Shown: positions 18,911 through 28,850, counted from the first letter of the stretch. The stretch: DNA of 64,000 nt from Trichomonas vaginalis G3 (GCF_026262505.1 NC_067207.1:2674252-2738251), one strand, 5' to 3'. Notes: generated by a model from the sequence alone, not told the origin. Translations and numbers: made by a program.

Positions 18911-19810
18911 TTATTTTGCTGGAAGTTTTGAATCTATTATTCCCTGTATTTGTTCTTGAAGTTGATTTTTAGCTGGTTCATTGTAATTAATAGACCTAAT
19001 ATATTCATTAATTGCATTCTTATAATCATCTGATTTCTCAAATTTTCTTTTATCTGATTCCTTAACTAAATCATAAGTTAAACCTCGTTGCTGATATAAT
19101 GGTTTCTTAATTAAATCTTTGAATGCTTGAGATAAAGCACCTGATGCAATTCTTGCTACTATATTTGGTTGGAATTGCTGTTTAAGTTCATCTTTAACAT
19201 TTGCGAAAACTGGATCGAATAAAGCAACTTTAAAGAATTTCTTGGCTGAAATTTCAGGTCTAATATTTGCATATTGACCATCAAACTGGTTAGAATATCG
19301 TGGTAATCCATCCGGTCCCTCTTCAATAGCATTTAATTCTTCATTGAAATAAGAATATGGATTATAACGGTATGAATTAATTGGACCATTTTCACCTTCT
19401 CCAATGTATTGTTTAACAGCTTTTCCATTTTCATCAAATTGCATAGGATAACGTTCATTATATGCTTTACGTTTAGGATAATCAGATATAGTTAATTTAT
19501 AACCATTTATGACTTTAATATTACCTTGACCATCAGTAACGAAAACTTCATTTATACCATCAGGTTTTCCATTTGGACCCGTAATGTCTGCTTCGTGTGC
19601 TTCCCAATTTGGACCTTGACGTTTGGCATATGCTTGAGCTTCTGGTAATGTTAAAACGTTTCTCATTTGTTTAACATCTTTTTGAAGACCAGCAACAATA
19701 TGAACTAATTCTTTCATTCCATCAGGAACTTTCATAGTTCTATTATATGCACCCCTTTTGTTTGTCCCTTGTTTTAATGGAACCTGTAGAAGATTTGCTA
19801 TTTCTGTCAT
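18911..19810 (-). CDS. Conserved Maverick protein with VxDGxGNxxxxNGY motif
   Basis: 299 residues, intact, starting [21 protein letters not shown] central motif [20 protein letters not shown] resembles FG-GAP/calcium-loop-like repeats. Then come a [12 protein letters not shown] segment and a helical C-terminus. The copy C counterpart (26560-27068) keeps IYVNDGSGGSNIKYAESYRV and a following SYSNAYP. Its position next to the ATPase and major capsid candidate in both copies implies a virion assembly or core role. I do not know an experimentally defined function. Confidence 0.5.
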   Translation of the reverse strand: MTEIANLLQVPLKQGTNKRGAYNRTMKVPDGMKELVHIVAGLQKDVKQMRNVLTLPEAQAYAKRQGPNWEAHEADITGPNGKPDGINEVFVTDGQGNIKVINGYKLTISDYPKRKAYNERYPMQFDENGKAVKQYIGEGENGPINSYRYNPYSYFNEELNAIEEGPDGLPRYSNQFDGQYANIRPEISAKKFFKVALFDPVFANVKDELKQQFQPNIVARIASGALSQAFKDLIKKPLYQQRGLTYDLVKESDKRKFEKSDDYKNAINEYIRSINYNEPAKNQLQEQIQGIIDSKLPAK

Positions 19811-19850
19811 GTTTAATTATAAATAAAAAATAAAAATTAATTATAAAAAG

Positions 19851-20677
19851 TTAATCAAATTTAACACCTCCTTTATTTAAATCAACTATTATTTTTCCAT
19901 GTTCACCTAATTGCTGATATTGTGTGTAAAGTTCATTAATGCTCATTGGTAAATTCACTTGATAAAGCATAACGTTCAACTGTTGACGACTAAACCCACT
20001 GAAAATGAAAAGTGTTGATAGATTTGATTTAATGTTTGTGCTTAATGCTTTGAAATATTGAACAGCCATAAAGAATGAACACTGAATGTGTCGACATTGA
20101 GTTAATAACTGATTAAAATATGATTTCTCATTTGTTATTAGTTTTGATTTCACTGCATCATCTAGAAAAATGAGTGAATGCAAAAATTCTCTATCAAAAT
20201 TTGAAATAGAAAGTGTTTCAAATAATTCATCCCGTTGTTTATCAATAATTTTATCCTCTAATCCTTGCTTCTTGATTGTATTATATAATTCTTTATACAT
20301 TAAAAAGTTTTTTAAATAATCTTCTGCTTCTTCTTGTGATAAATAAATAATTGGAATTTTGATTAAATGCTTTAAAGATTCAAATGTATCATCTGAAGGT
20401 GAACCTGAACGGTTGATATAAATTAACACATGTGAATAGGGGGAAGTGTTAGCAATAATGATAATTTGTTTTAATATCGTTAATGTTTTACCTTTATTCT
20501 GTTTACCAATTGCTGCAGTGATTGAATTTAAGTAACATTCAGAATATGGAATTTTCATTAATTTTTCCTTAGATAGAGCATTTCTATTATCACTCAATGT
20601 TCATTAATCATATCATCTACGTATGTATTATATACTCCTGCTAATTCTTCATAAGGGGTGGATGAATTTAAATCCAT
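19851..20677 (-). pseudogene. FtsK/HerA-type packaging ATPase, copy B
   Basis: P-loop ATPase of the A32/FtsK-HerA packaging group. The Walker A motif is GKQNKGKT, Walker B is HSLIFLDDA, and a FSGFSRQQLNVMLYQ segment follows the sensor region. It would power genome packaging into the capsid. The main open part is 19851-20597. The expected ATG lies further upstream (about 20,677, behind the element-type leader) and the two are not continuous, so about one break. Gene order ATPase then major capsid matches other Polintons. The intact counterpart is at 27065-27952. Confidence 0.75.
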
Positions 20678-20701
20678 TTAATCAAAAATAAATTTATAAT
20701 T

Positions 20702-22342
20702 TTAAACATTTCTATTCATCAATATTTCATCATATGAACTTCTATACTGTGGTGGTGTACCTGTTGGATGATATTTCAAACCTTCGTCCGGTGTCCATGT
20801 CCAATATGTAGTCCTAGTAAACCAAACCTGAGGAGGATTTGTCACCTTTGAACAGTAAGTGTCATTTTCACCCTGAATGATTGGATAAGCTTTCACTTGT
20901 ACTGTAACTTGTGAGTTGAAAGTTTCTAATCCATCAAAGAATATACCCGCTCCATCACGTTGAACTGGAATAATGCATAAGAATGAAGTTTGGTCTTTCC
21001 ATGTTCTAGCTAATGGCGCGCCATCATCATCATTCAGTGGTCTAGTTAATGAGTCCTCGTATTCTTCCGTGCATTCATTCACTCCATCTAAATCAGAAGC
21101 TTGAAGCATACGTGTAAAGAATATGTCGCCCACTGTGGTCATCGCTTGATCGGGGAAGTTTCTGGAATCTATAGTGACCTGAAGACCTCGAAGCATTGGA
21201 TTTTCTAAAACCGTTCTTTGCATTGCATTCTTCGGAAATGTTAACACAACATCTGTAACATTATGAAGAACGTATGAGAAATCTGAGCTAATACCTTCAG
21301 GAGTGATGCAACCTCCATTTAGTGAACGAACGTCAATATGTTGAGCTGGAATCATGAATGGATCTTCCTTACTGAATAAACGTGGTATTGCTTTAACTGA
21401 TTCTTCAATTAAACCGTATCCTGGTGTAATGCATTTATCCTCTAAAACTTCCATCTTTGTGCATGAAATAATAACGTCATCAACTGTTGCGTCAGCAGAT
21501 GTAGCGACTAAGCTTGTAATTAATTTGGCAGGAAGTCCGATTTGTTGGAATTTGCGATCATATTTATAAACATGATTCATAATCTTTTCATAATTTTCAT
21601 CAGTTATCTTTTCATAAACGTAATTTTGTAAATCAGCAACTCTTAACGGGTCAACCTGACAAAATACTAAAGTATCCCTGAAAACATAATATTTAAGAAT
21701 GATATCACCAAATGATTTAGGATAATCATCGAACGCCTGAAATGCTAACAAATCATTTACCGGAATAATCATATCAAAAGTGACATCAACTTCTTCATTT
21801 GCTTTCTTGAAAACTTCTGAAGGGTCAATATATTTACCACATACTGAGTTATCATATTTTTGAACATTATTATATAACGAATGAACAAACTTTTTAACTT
21901 TCCTTTCTGATTTTGGTTTATATGTTGCAAATGCGAAAGATTCACGGGCGCAATCCATCTGAAGATAACCAGCATCACCTCTTTCGGTTTCTACTTCTAA
22001 TTGTTTAAAGTTTTGATTTGATGATTTGTAACCAACGAATAAACGCATACATTTAAAAGCGGCATCACATGTGAAAGCTTTATTTGAAACTAGAGTTGCT
22101 TTAACTTTGCGTTTAATATATGTGTCACCTAATTGGTTCACATCATGAGCTGGATTTGTAATTCTTAAATGAGTTTGTTTATCATCAAAATATGGAGCAT
22201 CAGAGTCATAGCATGAACTTTCAAGTTCTCTATAATATCTTCTACCGTCATTCTTTGCGAATATTTCATTTATCTTTTCGAATGAATGAAACACATTTCC
22301 ATTAATCGGTTTAGTGTTTGGCACTAAATAGTTAGTCGTCAT
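20702..22342 (-). CDS. Major capsid protein candidate (double jelly-roll), copy B
   Basis: The longest open gene of the Maverick block: 546 residues, looks whole, starting MTTNYLVPNTKPINGNVFHS. It is beta-rich with few Lys clusters; length and position beside the packaging ATPase fit the Polinton major capsid protein (double jelly-roll, about 500-700 residues, trimeric pseudo-hexamers). Segments such as DFSYVLHNVTDVVLTFPKN and MLRGLQVTIDSRNFPDQ look like jelly-roll strands and the inter-domain linker. The assignment is from size, neighbours and composition. Leader ATTTATTAATAAATG-like. Confidence 0.6.
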   Translation of the reverse strand: MTTNYLVPNTKPINGNVFHSFEKINEIFAKNDGRRYYRELESSCYDSDAPYFDDKQTHLRITNPAHDVNQLGDTYIKRKVKATLVSNKAFTCDAAFKCMRLFVGYKSSNQNFKQLEVETERGDAGYLQMDCARESFAFATYKPKSERKVKKFVHSLYNNVQKYDNSVCGKYIDPSEVFKKANEEVDVTFDMIIPVNDLLAFQAFDDYPKSFGDIILKYYVFRDTLVFCQVDPLRVADLQNYVYEKITDENYEKIMNHVYKYDRKFQQIGLPAKLITSLVATSADATVDDVIISCTKMEVLEDKCITPGYGLIEESVKAIPRLFSKEDPFMIPAQHIDVRSLNGGCITPEGISSDFSYVLHNVTDVVLTFPKNAMQRTVLENPMLRGLQVTIDSRNFPDQAMTTVGDIFFTRMLQASDLDGVNECTEEYEDSLTRPLNDDDGAPLARTWKDQTSFLCIIPVQRDGAGIFFDGLETFNSQVTVQVKAYPIIQGENDTYCSKVTNPPQVWFTRTTYWTWTPDEGLKYHPTGTPPQYRSSYDEILMNRNV

Positions 22343-22411
22343 TTATTAATAAATAAAAAATCAAAATTAAAAGATGAAAATGAATTTTTAATTTTAATGA
22401 AATAATCAACT

Positions 22412-22627
22412 ATGGCTGCGGGTATATTTAAGAAACTGTGGGATAGAGTAAAAAGAGGGGCGAGTAAAGTTTGGGAAACATTGAAGAAGGGAGCAAATTG
22501 GATATTTAAGAATAAAGAAGCAATTAGTGACATTGCTGAATCAATAACACCAAAAGCTGCCCCAATAAGAGAAGTTTTAAATAAAGGAGAAAAAGTTTAT
22601 CAAAGACTACAACCGATACTAAGATAA
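22412..22627 (+). CDS. Small amphipathic Maverick protein (MAAGIFKKLWD), copy B
   Basis: 71 residues, starting MAAGIFKKLWDRVKRGASKV. A cationic amphipathic helix is followed by Trp/Lys-rich and Pro-containing segments. It shares its first residues with the protein on the opposite strand at 22657-22893 (MAAGFFKKLWDGIKKA), so the pair arose by inverted duplication or both follow the element's lytic-peptide design. Inferred capsid-internal membrane-active protein. Confidence 0.5.
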   Translation: MAAGIFKKLWDRVKRGASKVWETLKKGANWIFKNKEAISDIAESITPKAAPIREVLNKGEKVYQRLQPILR

Positions 22628-22656
22628 AAATAATTTTAAAATAATTTATTTTTCCA

Positions 22657-22893
22657 CTATCCACCCCCTATTTTATTAAGTATTCCTTCAGCAATTCCAC
22701 CAACTGCGTTACCTGCTTGTGCTCCCATCACCGGATTACCTGCTTTAGTACCTAATACTCCACCTATGATAGTTCCTGCCGTTTTCGCTACTGGTGCCAA
22801 AAAGTTTGCAACGGGTTTAATAATCTTTTTATAAACCCAACCCACAGCTTTCTTAATTCCATCCCATAATTTTTTAAAGAATCCTGCCGCCAT
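22657..22893 (-). CDS. Small amphipathic Maverick protein (MAAGFFKKLWD), copy B
   Basis: 78 residues: an N-terminal cationic amphipathic helix (MAAGFFKKLWDGIKKAVGWV), then a hydrophobic Ala/Gly/Val region with a glycine-zipper look (GTIIGGVLGTKAGNPVMGAQ). That combination is typical of membrane-inserting or pore-type peptides. It is convergent with its sister at 22412-22627. Inferred internal virion protein that perturbs membranes; no family assignment. Confidence 0.5.
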   Translation of the reverse strand: MAAGFFKKLWDGIKKAVGWVYKKIIKPVANFLAPVAKTAGTIIGGVLGTKAGNPVMGAQAGNAVGGIAEGILNKIGGG

Positions 22894-22959
22894 TTCTGAT
22901 TTAATATTAATTAAAAAATATATTTCATCACTTATATTCTAATTTTTATTTAATGATAA

Positions 22960-23328
22960 ATGAAACCGATTTTAAAAATAAATGAAACAGAGGAGGAAGA
23001 AATAAATGAAAGTGAAAATGTTCAACAAAAAATAAACGTTGTTAAACCAATTACTGAAATAAAAATTTTTTCATCTGTTGAAGAATTTAATGACTATTAT
23101 GCTAATAATAAAAAATTATTTGAAGAATTGACAACGTGTAAATTGAATAAAATGTTTAAAGTTGATGGATTCAAAATTTCAAAAATAAAGGGGGTGGTTA
23201 GTTTGAAATCTATTCCTCAATCAAGAATCACCTCATTAATGAAAATTGATGATTTAACAAAAAGAATAGAAGAGATTGAAGAAAGAATGAATCAAATAAT
23301 TGATTTCATAAATTCAAATAATCATTAG
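22960..23328 (+). CDS. Small coiled-coil Maverick protein, 122 aa
   Basis: Starts MKPILKINETEEEEINESEN directly after TTTTTATTTAATGATAAATG, an element-type leader. Acidic head, then SVEEFNDYYANNKKLFEEL and a C-terminal coiled coil (MKIDDLTKRIEEIEERMNQI). Unknown family. It is the last clear gene of copy B before the right-hand boundary. Confidence 0.45.
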   Translation: MKPILKINETEEEEINESENVQQKINVVKPITEIKIFSSVEEFNDYYANNKKLFEELTTCKLNKMFKVDGFKISKIKGVVSLKSIPQSRITSLMKIDDLTKRIEEIEERMNQIIDFINSNNH

Positions 23329-23807
23329 TTTCTAATTTCTTTTACTCGTTTATGAGGTCTTTGATTATGACTTCATTGATTCCATTCAGGATTTAAACAA
23401 TGTTTAATTAATCGCGGAATATCTGACATCATCTATATATATAGCTTCTTTTATAAAAGATAAAATAAATTATTTTAAAGTTTATTTTTTAAAAAAAAAT
23501 TATTTTTATTTCATTATGTATGGGCTGAGTGTAAATGTCTTACAATTTTGAAAATTTTTTAAATCTTGATTTATTCAAAAACGTAAGAATAAAAACCGTA
23601 AGAATCATACATTTTTTACTTCATATGTTAAAAAAAATGATACAAAATCGCTCGATATTGTATGAATTCTTACGTTTACAAAAAAAGTCACAAAACCCGT
23701 CATATCCTACTACTTTTCTACGAGATTTTTCATATTCAGCTAATAATGCTATCAAAATCAAATAACAATAAAAAGTTATTTTGTACATAATGTATGAATT
23801 CTTACGT
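23329..23807. repeat. Right boundary of copy B with ACGTAAGAAT repeats
   Basis: AT-rich, without a convincing gene (a 76-codon frame at 23535-23765 looks like chance). The 9-10-base string CGTAAGAAT occurs twice near 23,581-23,606 and, inverted (ATTCTTACG), twice near 23,667 and 23,799; the last two copies share TGTATGAATTCTTACGTT. The fibre reading frame of copy C ends in the last copy, so these repeats mark the junction of the two elements, possibly part of a terminal inverted repeat. Confidence 0.45.
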
Positions 23808-25040
23808 TCCCGTCGTTATGTGGTTTTATATCTCTAACCATCATCAACGCAGCCATAACCGGAGGGTTTGTTGCTATCTGTTCGAAAATCCGTCCGTTAT
23901 GTACGGTATATCTAAATAATTTCTTTGTGTTTGTTAAAACATTTGAAACAAGTCTTTTAAAACCATCTACAAAATTTCCTGTTTCACCTAATGTTCTTGC
24001 AGCATTTACAAGCTCACCCATTCCCGCTTTTGACCCCAAAAACGTCCATATTGCATTTATTTCACTCTGTATAGTTGTCCATTCAGCGAAACTAACACCC
24101 GCATTCGCTAAGCTGAAAATGAAATTCAGTGGATCGAACTTAATTCCACCTTCTTTTTCAATTTCAACGAACTCACTAACATGAGATTTTAAATATTCTT
24201 TCGTTAAAATTGTTTTCCCCGATGTTATGTCATTAACGAAACTATCACCGTCAAAAGTTAACGAATTCAATTTCGTCGTTGATGCTTTTGTTTCATACAC
24301 CGCTTTATCGATAGTTTTTGACTCACCTTCTTTAGAAGCATATGAAACATTAATGAATGAATTATATGTATTCATGAATGAGTTAAAATCAATGATTTTC
24401 ATTAATGACGCCTTTAATGATTCATTTACTGTTGAATCCCTTAAAGCAATTAATGAACTGTCATTTATGAAAGGTACACTGCAAACCGTCAGTTTGGATC
24501 AAATGCTGTAGTTGGTGCAGGAATATTAATGATATAAGTCATTAAATCATTAAGTGACGTAAATAATGTTGTCGTTTTTGATTTAATTTCTTTAGCATCT
24601 GTTATATATGGTAATTTCATTTCTGTAGTTTCTGAATTAAAGATATTCGCTAAAATGTTTTGTAAACTGTTTTGAACAGCTGTGTAAACCGTTGAATCCG
24701 GAACTCTTACGATTTCACCGTCCTTAATAAAAGGCATTGCACATGGTGTAGTGCTTGGGTCAAATCTTTTTGGGTTATGATTCAACATATATTCTAATGC
24801 TTCATAAACAGACCTATATACGGTTGTATTATCTTTTTCAATAATTTCACCGTCCTTTATAAATGGCATAGTACATGGAGTTAAAATAGGGTCAAACTTT
24901 TCATAGTCCTTCCATGTTATGTATTTCTCAGTATTTCCATCAGTGATAACAATATATTTGTCAGTAAGTGTGAGAGAGTATTGACCAAAATATAAACGTT
25001 TAGCTCTGTCAGCTTCATACGCATATGCAGCTATACTCAT
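23776..25040 (-). pseudogene. Fibre-like protein of Maverick copy C
   Basis: The N-terminal open part (24489-25040) starts MSIAAYAYEADRAKRLYFGQ, resembling the head of copy B's fibre (TYAIYAYNSKTAEQTQRLKY). It then has about 40-residue repeats built on FDPILTPCTMPFIKDGE and FDPSTTPCAMPFIKDGE plus a TVY..V..AL..ML helix. The downstream open part (23776-24402) is helical and beta-rich and ends at the junction with copy B. No phage tail-collar domain is seen, so this fibre has a different tip. Decayed, about one or two breaks; insertion of another element at its end. Confidence 0.55.
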
Positions 25041-25057
25041 ATTTTAATGAGAATAAA

Positions 25058-25790
25058 ATGTTGTTCTATTTGCAAAGTACAGACCCAAACGAATACGGGA
25101 CAGTAAAGCTACAAACAAACTTAGGTCTACAGAATGAGGCGCTTGCATTCAGAATGGTTGACTTCAATACTATCGCTTCATTCGTTATAACAGATGAAAC
25201 AGATTTCATGGAGATTGAAATAGATGGAAAGAAGCACGAAATAAGATTTCACAATAATGTAGAATATAAGATGGAAACATTAGCTGGAGTGTTAAATGCT
25301 CTCATAAATACTACAATAAACAAGGATAACGAAAAACTTAATGAATGTTAAACTTATTGCAGGAGTTTTGAAGTTCAGTTATGCGAAGGAGTTTAAGATA
25401 ACACGAATGAGTCATAGAGTACAACTTCTTTTGGGAGCATACCATATGACATTTCCTTTGAAAAGTGTTGACAAAACGATTGAGATGAAATCTGTTCCAT
25501 ACGTATGTTATTGTAATTGTTTATACATTGAGTCTAAAATAGCTTAATGTCACAGGCATTTCAGGAGTTAATAGTAAAGGTTCAGTAGAATATAAATCCT
25601 TCTGTTATGCAGTCAATTCAATGTTCATTCCAACGTTCCTGTCATAGCAACTCATTTAGGTAAATGGGTTCGCATATAGTCCTCATAATTTGAAAGACAT
25701 GCAATTCAGACTTGTTGACTTTCAAGGAGAGCCTGTAGAACTGAAGGCACCAGTGCGAATGACTGTTGAAGTTGACTTTTTAGAAAATAT
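25058..25790 (+). pseudogene. Conserved Maverick structural protein (LRSLLG family), copy C
   Basis: The open head starts MLFYLQSTDPNEYGTVKLQT at an ATG 18 bases from the divergent fibre start. A second open part (25341-25547) has ITRMSHRVQLLLGAYHMTF, matching TPHLRSLLGILNF of 17002-17712, and the remnant end has an 'FRLVDFQGEPV'-type segment. Same conserved family as in copy B, decayed with several breaks. Confidence 0.5.
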
Positions 25791-25793
25791 TAA

Positions 25794-26033
25794 ATGCAAC
25801 AGCTTACAAGAGAACTCAGAGCTAAAAATATAAAGTATGAATGCTATGTATTAGGTCATGAACTTTGGTTGTTGCTGTTTGATGAAACAAATGAATTAGT
25901 TATGTCAGTCAAGAGAACATAAAAATATTGTGTTAGTGAAAACTGCACCAAGTCAATAAGATTAGGTTTGCATTATGAAGATGAGTTCGATACTGTTGAA
26001 GAAGTTTTGGATAGATATTACAAATTGCTTTAA
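25794..26033 (+). pseudogene. Small Maverick gene, decayed
   Basis: Begins at an ATG within TATTAAATG at the end of the preceding gene. The reading contains RAKNIKYECYVLGHELWLLLF and, at its end, LHYEDEFDTVEEVLDRYYKLL. It is close to a complete 79-codon gene but is decayed. Unknown family; stop-to-start spacing like its neighbours suggests a real gene once. Confidence 0.35.
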
Positions 26034-26305
26034 TTTACTAAAACATATTTCAAGCAAAGTTTATATTCTGTTGAAAGTTTTGTATACTCGTTCGAATATT
26101 TATACTTAAACTCAACTCCTGTAGTTCCTGGTGTTTCAATGATGCGGATGTTACCTATTTTCATGAAAGGTGGAGTTTGACCGCAGCATTCGATTTCAGG
26201 GTCGAGATAGTCAATGACACATTGTTTCCCTGTTATTCGTGAGATAACATTTTCAAGGTCCTCCTTTGTTAGAATTATTTGGTTCTTGCTTATAAGATTT
26301 GTCAA
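26030..26305 (-). CDS. Conserved Maverick CCG-motif protein, copy C
   Basis: 91 residues with YLDPEIECCGQTPPFMKIGN, then GVEFKYKYSNEYTKLSTEYKLCLKYVL. It aligns in order and spacing with 18208-18549 of copy B (FFIDDEVSCCGTVAK…, LTYNDIYNKIVDEYKISLEKFFV). The shared Asp/Glu-x-Cys-Cys-Gly core is the only strong motif. Function unknown; it lies in the virion-module part of both copies. Confidence 0.5.
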   Translation of the reverse strand: MTNLISKNQIILTKEDLENVISRITGKQCVIDYLDPEIECCGQTPPFMKIGNIRIIETPGTTGVEFKYKYSNEYTKLSTEYKLCLKYVLVN

Positions 26306-26529
26306 AGCTTCTTATCGTCTTTGAGTAAAATTGTTTGATATAACTGAAGAAGGTAATGGTCTACGTTATCTGAAGGATTTGTTTGAACATTTGTGTAAGG
26401 GTTGTCGTTGGCTTCTCTTGAAAGAATTTGGTCCAGTGGTGGATACTCTAACTTAACATCTGATGTAGCGTTAGCGTTTGAAGCTGAGTTTAAATTCACC
26501 GACTTAAGTTCTGGTTCTGGTTCTTTCAA
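26302..26529 (-). CDS. Ser/Asn/Pro-rich disordered Maverick protein
   Basis: 75 residues of low-complexity, probably disordered sequence (EPEPELKSVNLNSASNANAT…), overlapping the CCG gene by four bases. No ATG lies at its left boundary, so the start is uncertain. Equivalent in position to the Pro/Asn-rich remnant at 18550-18880. It may be the head region of the CCG protein. Confidence 0.35.
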   Translation of the reverse strand: MKEPEPELKSVNLNSASNANATSDVKLEYPPLDQILSREANDNPYTNVQTNPSDNVDHYLLQLYQTILLKDDKKL

Positions 26530-26559
26530 ACACTCTGAACTATAGTTCTTTATGACAAT

Positions 26560-27068
26560 ATGTTTGTCGTTCGTGAGTCAACATTTGATGTTGGTTCAAT
26601 TGGAACATTAACGGCACCAGCTAAGATGGATTTGCTTCTCATTTCATATAGAATAAAAACCTTTTATATGTATGAAATGAACAATATACTCGACAAGGGT
26701 TTGAATGCAAAGCTAACGAATGAAAATATTGTTGAATTCACTGAGACAGGTGCTGTGTATAAAGATGTAGAACTACTGAACAAAAGAGCTAAGGGAAGAA
26801 GCAGGAACATGAACAAAGGTGGAAGCCTATAAAAATTTATGTCAATGATGGCTCAGGAGGTTCAAACATAAAGTATGCAGAAAGTTATAGAGTTTATGCT
26901 CTCAAAGGTGAAAAGCCTTCATTTAAGAACAGCTATTCTAACGCATATCCTCAAAAGCTAACGGATGGAGAAGTGGATGATATGAATGACAGCAAAAATA
27001 TTAACAGAAATGGCGACAGAGATGCATGGAATTTGTTTACCATCAGTCAATTGAAGGTTAAACTTTAA
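26560..27068 (+). pseudogene. Conserved Maverick VxDGxGN protein, copy C
   Basis: The open head (26560-26832) has KMDLLLISYRIKTFYMYEMN. Further on, IKIYVNDGSGGSNIKYAESY and KNSYSNAYPQKLTDGE match the VFVTDGQGN…NGYK and [14 protein letters not shown] stretch of 18911-19810. It overlaps the 3' end of the ATPase gene by a few bases. Decayed, about one or two breaks. Confidence 0.4.
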
Positions 27069-27952
27069 AACAATGTTGGTCGTTCCCATGGAATATTTTT
27101 GACTTTAATGGTATTAGTCATGATATGAATCTCAAGGTATGAACGAGGAGAGATGAGAGACTTATATGCTTCCCAAATTTCTTCAAAAGGTAATGTTATA
27201 CCTGACTGTTTCCAAATGAGTTCAATATCATAGCGTGAGAAACCTTGAAAGATAACGAAGTCAGTTATGAGACGTTTTATGTTTAAAGCTAAAAACCTCC
27301 ATGTTTGCATAAGTATTGCTACAGTTAAATGGTAATGTCTGACTTTAGTAATGATGTTAGCTAATGGTGAGTCTGGTTTTGACACTAAACCTTTTCCGGC
27401 GAAGTCGTCGCAAACGAGCAGAGTGTTTGATGGATATTTTTTGAAGGGGTATTTTGAAAGTTTTGACAGAATGTAGTTTGTAAGTCGTTTCATATCGTAA
27501 ACTCCTGAGTATTGACGTAAGTGGTGTTTGTCAATAATTCTTTCCATCTCCTCAGAAGTCTTTTGCATTCCTGACTGTATAAATTCAACGATGGCATAAT
27601 ATTTTCTCTTACGTCGAATGTAACGTTGAAGAAATTCAATGAGTTCACTGTCTGGAACTTTAACGACAGAGGCTTGAACTTTTGACATAAATGTTTTCGC
27701 TGTTGAGTCCATAGAGTCTGAAGTTGCTGATATAATGATTTGGTCATAATATGAGTCATTTCCTAAACGCTCTGTTATGAGTATATGACGAATGAGGTTA
27801 AATGTCTTACCTGAACCCATCTTTCCACAATAGAAATAAACACCATTTGAACAGAACTCATAGTCCTTACTGAAAGGAAGAATGAGAGAAGAGTTGAGCT
27901 TGTCTGTAGTTTCATTCATGTCTTCATCTACGTCATGTATTAAATGCTTCAT
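27065..27952 (-). CDS. FtsK/HerA-type packaging ATPase, copy C
   Basis: 295 residues, looks whole. Walker A is YCGKMGSGKTFNLIRH (about residues 42-57) and Walker B is NTLLVCDDFAGKG. A following MQTWRFLALNIKRLITDF/FQGFSRYDIELIWKQSG stretch corresponds to the FSGFSRQQLNVML region of copy B. Packages element DNA in virion-like particles (family knowledge). The start ATG lies behind GGAGATAAAATG and is divergent from the capsid-type gene at 27969 with 16 bases between. Better preserved than its copy B counterpart. Confidence 0.75.
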   Translation of the reverse strand: MKHLIHDVDEDMNETTDKLNSSLILPFSKDYEFCSNGVYFYCGKMGSGKTFNLIRHILITERLGNDSYYDQIIISATSDSMDSTAKTFMSKVQASVVKVPDSELIEFLQRYIRRKRKYYAIVEFIQSGMQKTSEEMERIIDKHHLRQYSGVYDMKRLTNYILSKLSKYPFKKYPSNTLLVCDDFAGKGLVSKPDSPLANIITKVRHYHLTVAILMQTWRFLALNIKRLITDFVIFQGFSRYDIELIWKQSGITLPFEEIWEAYKSLISPRSYLEIHIMTNTIKVKNIPWERPTLF

Positions 27953-27968
27953 TTTATCTCCATTAAAA
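27953..27968. promoter_or_regulatory. Divergent Maverick promoter, ATPase/minor capsid
   Basis: Sixteen bases (TTTATCTCCATTAAAA region) between divergent ATGs, with T-rich sequence on the left and A-rich on the right, the same arrangement as at 2280, 4924 and 17713. Confidence 0.45.
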
Positions 27969-28850
27969 ATGCAAGTCAGAAATATTCAGAACATAGCACC
28001 GAGTCTAACTGACAAGAGTATAAAGATATACTATGAACACGTTATGATGAAACCAACCAAAATTCAAGAAAGTCAGTATACTTATGAATATCCAAGACAC
28101 TGGGTAGAGTATGTAGGAGGTGAGAAAGCTATTGAAATCAGACAGGTTCGAAGTATTCCAGCAGGAAGAACAATATTATTGAAGAACTTTAATGTTTTGA
28201 GGTATAATGATGAAACAAAGAAGCAAGATAGTTTTCCTGTTGCTGTGTATGTGAACTTAGATACAGGAGATGACATGAAAGTTTTTAATACAAAGCTTCA
28301 AACGGTAGTGAGAGAACAACTGACTGCGGAAGGACATCCATTACCTTCAGAAGTTACCATAGCATATAATTTTGAAACAAACTCAATAGATTTTAAAGTC
28401 GTCTCTGCAAAGAAGTCAGGTTTTACATTTAATGAAGCAGATGTATATTCGAATGAAAACTTCAAAGCTATTGCATGGTTAGATAATGACGATTGCTTTA
28501 AGAAAATCTTTAAATTCAGTGACTCAACGATGTCAATAGATGACCTTCGTGGAATGTTACCATCGACGTTTACAGTTGAAGGTTCAGCAGGATTGCTTAC
28601 AAGATTGTCAATTGGTGGCATTTGGTCTCGTGAGAACATTGTTATAAAATCCAGTATAAGTGAATTTGCTGAAGAATCTATATTATGTCTTTCAAACTAT
28701 ATGTATTCGCCGCCAAAGCATTATAGTATAACAAACTTTGTCAGTAAGTTTAACATAAGACTTGTCGAACCTTCTTCAATGAAAGATGTTGTGCTACCTA
28801 AAGATGGAAAGGATGGACTCATTATTGAGATGATTTTAATAGCATATTAA
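27969..28850 (+). CDS. Candidate minor capsid (penton-like) protein, copy C
   Basis: 293 residues from the ATG directly after the divergent promoter. It starts MQVRNIQNIAPSLTDKSIKI. An early YEYPRHWVEYVGGEKAIEIR corresponds to FDYPLRWLRDPSVTKAIGFR of copy A. It is beta-rich throughout and ends SSISEFAEESILCLSNYMY…, then PKDGKDGLIIEMILIAY. This looks whole and is the best copy of the family in the window. Single-jelly-roll vertex protein is my inference. Its stop codon abuts the next ATG (TAAATG). Confidence 0.55.
   Translation: MQVRNIQNIAPSLTDKSIKIYYEHVMMKPTKIQESQYTYEYPRHWVEYVGGEKAIEIRQVRSIPAGRTILLKNFNVLRYNDETKKQDSFPVAVYVNLDTGDDMKVFNTKLQTVVREQLTAEGHPLPSEVTIAYNFETNSIDFKVVSAKKSGFTFNEADVYSNENFKAIAWLDNDDCFKKIFKFSDSTMSIDDLRGMLPSTFTVEGSAGLLTRLSIGGIWSRENIVIKSSISEFAEESILCLSNYMYSPPKHYSITNFVSKFNIRLVEPSSMKDVVLPKDGKDGLIIEMILIAY

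Larger units (their letters stand above)
7546..23807. mobile_element. Maverick/Polinton copy B
   Basis: Fossil Maverick/Polinton copy of about 16 kb, more AT-rich than A and C. Parts: decayed early gene(s) and family-B polymerase (plus), integrase (plus), small genes, fibre (minus), two conserved structural proteins, candidate minor capsid (plus), a Cys-Cys-Gly protein (minus), a conserved 299-residue protein, packaging ATPase and major-capsid candidate (minus), then small proteins. The capsid-module genes are mostly open, the polymerase side is decayed; about eight breaks overall. Typical termini are not obvious: A abuts the left side, and the right side meets C's fibre gene near 23,807 in a patch of ACGTAAGAAT repeats. 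No Ulp1-type protease gene was recognised. Confidence 0.8.

Noticed and set aside
23535-23765. 76-codon frame near the B/C boundary
   Set aside because: AT-driven composition, overlaps the ACGTAAGAAT repeats and has no leader motif typical of the element.
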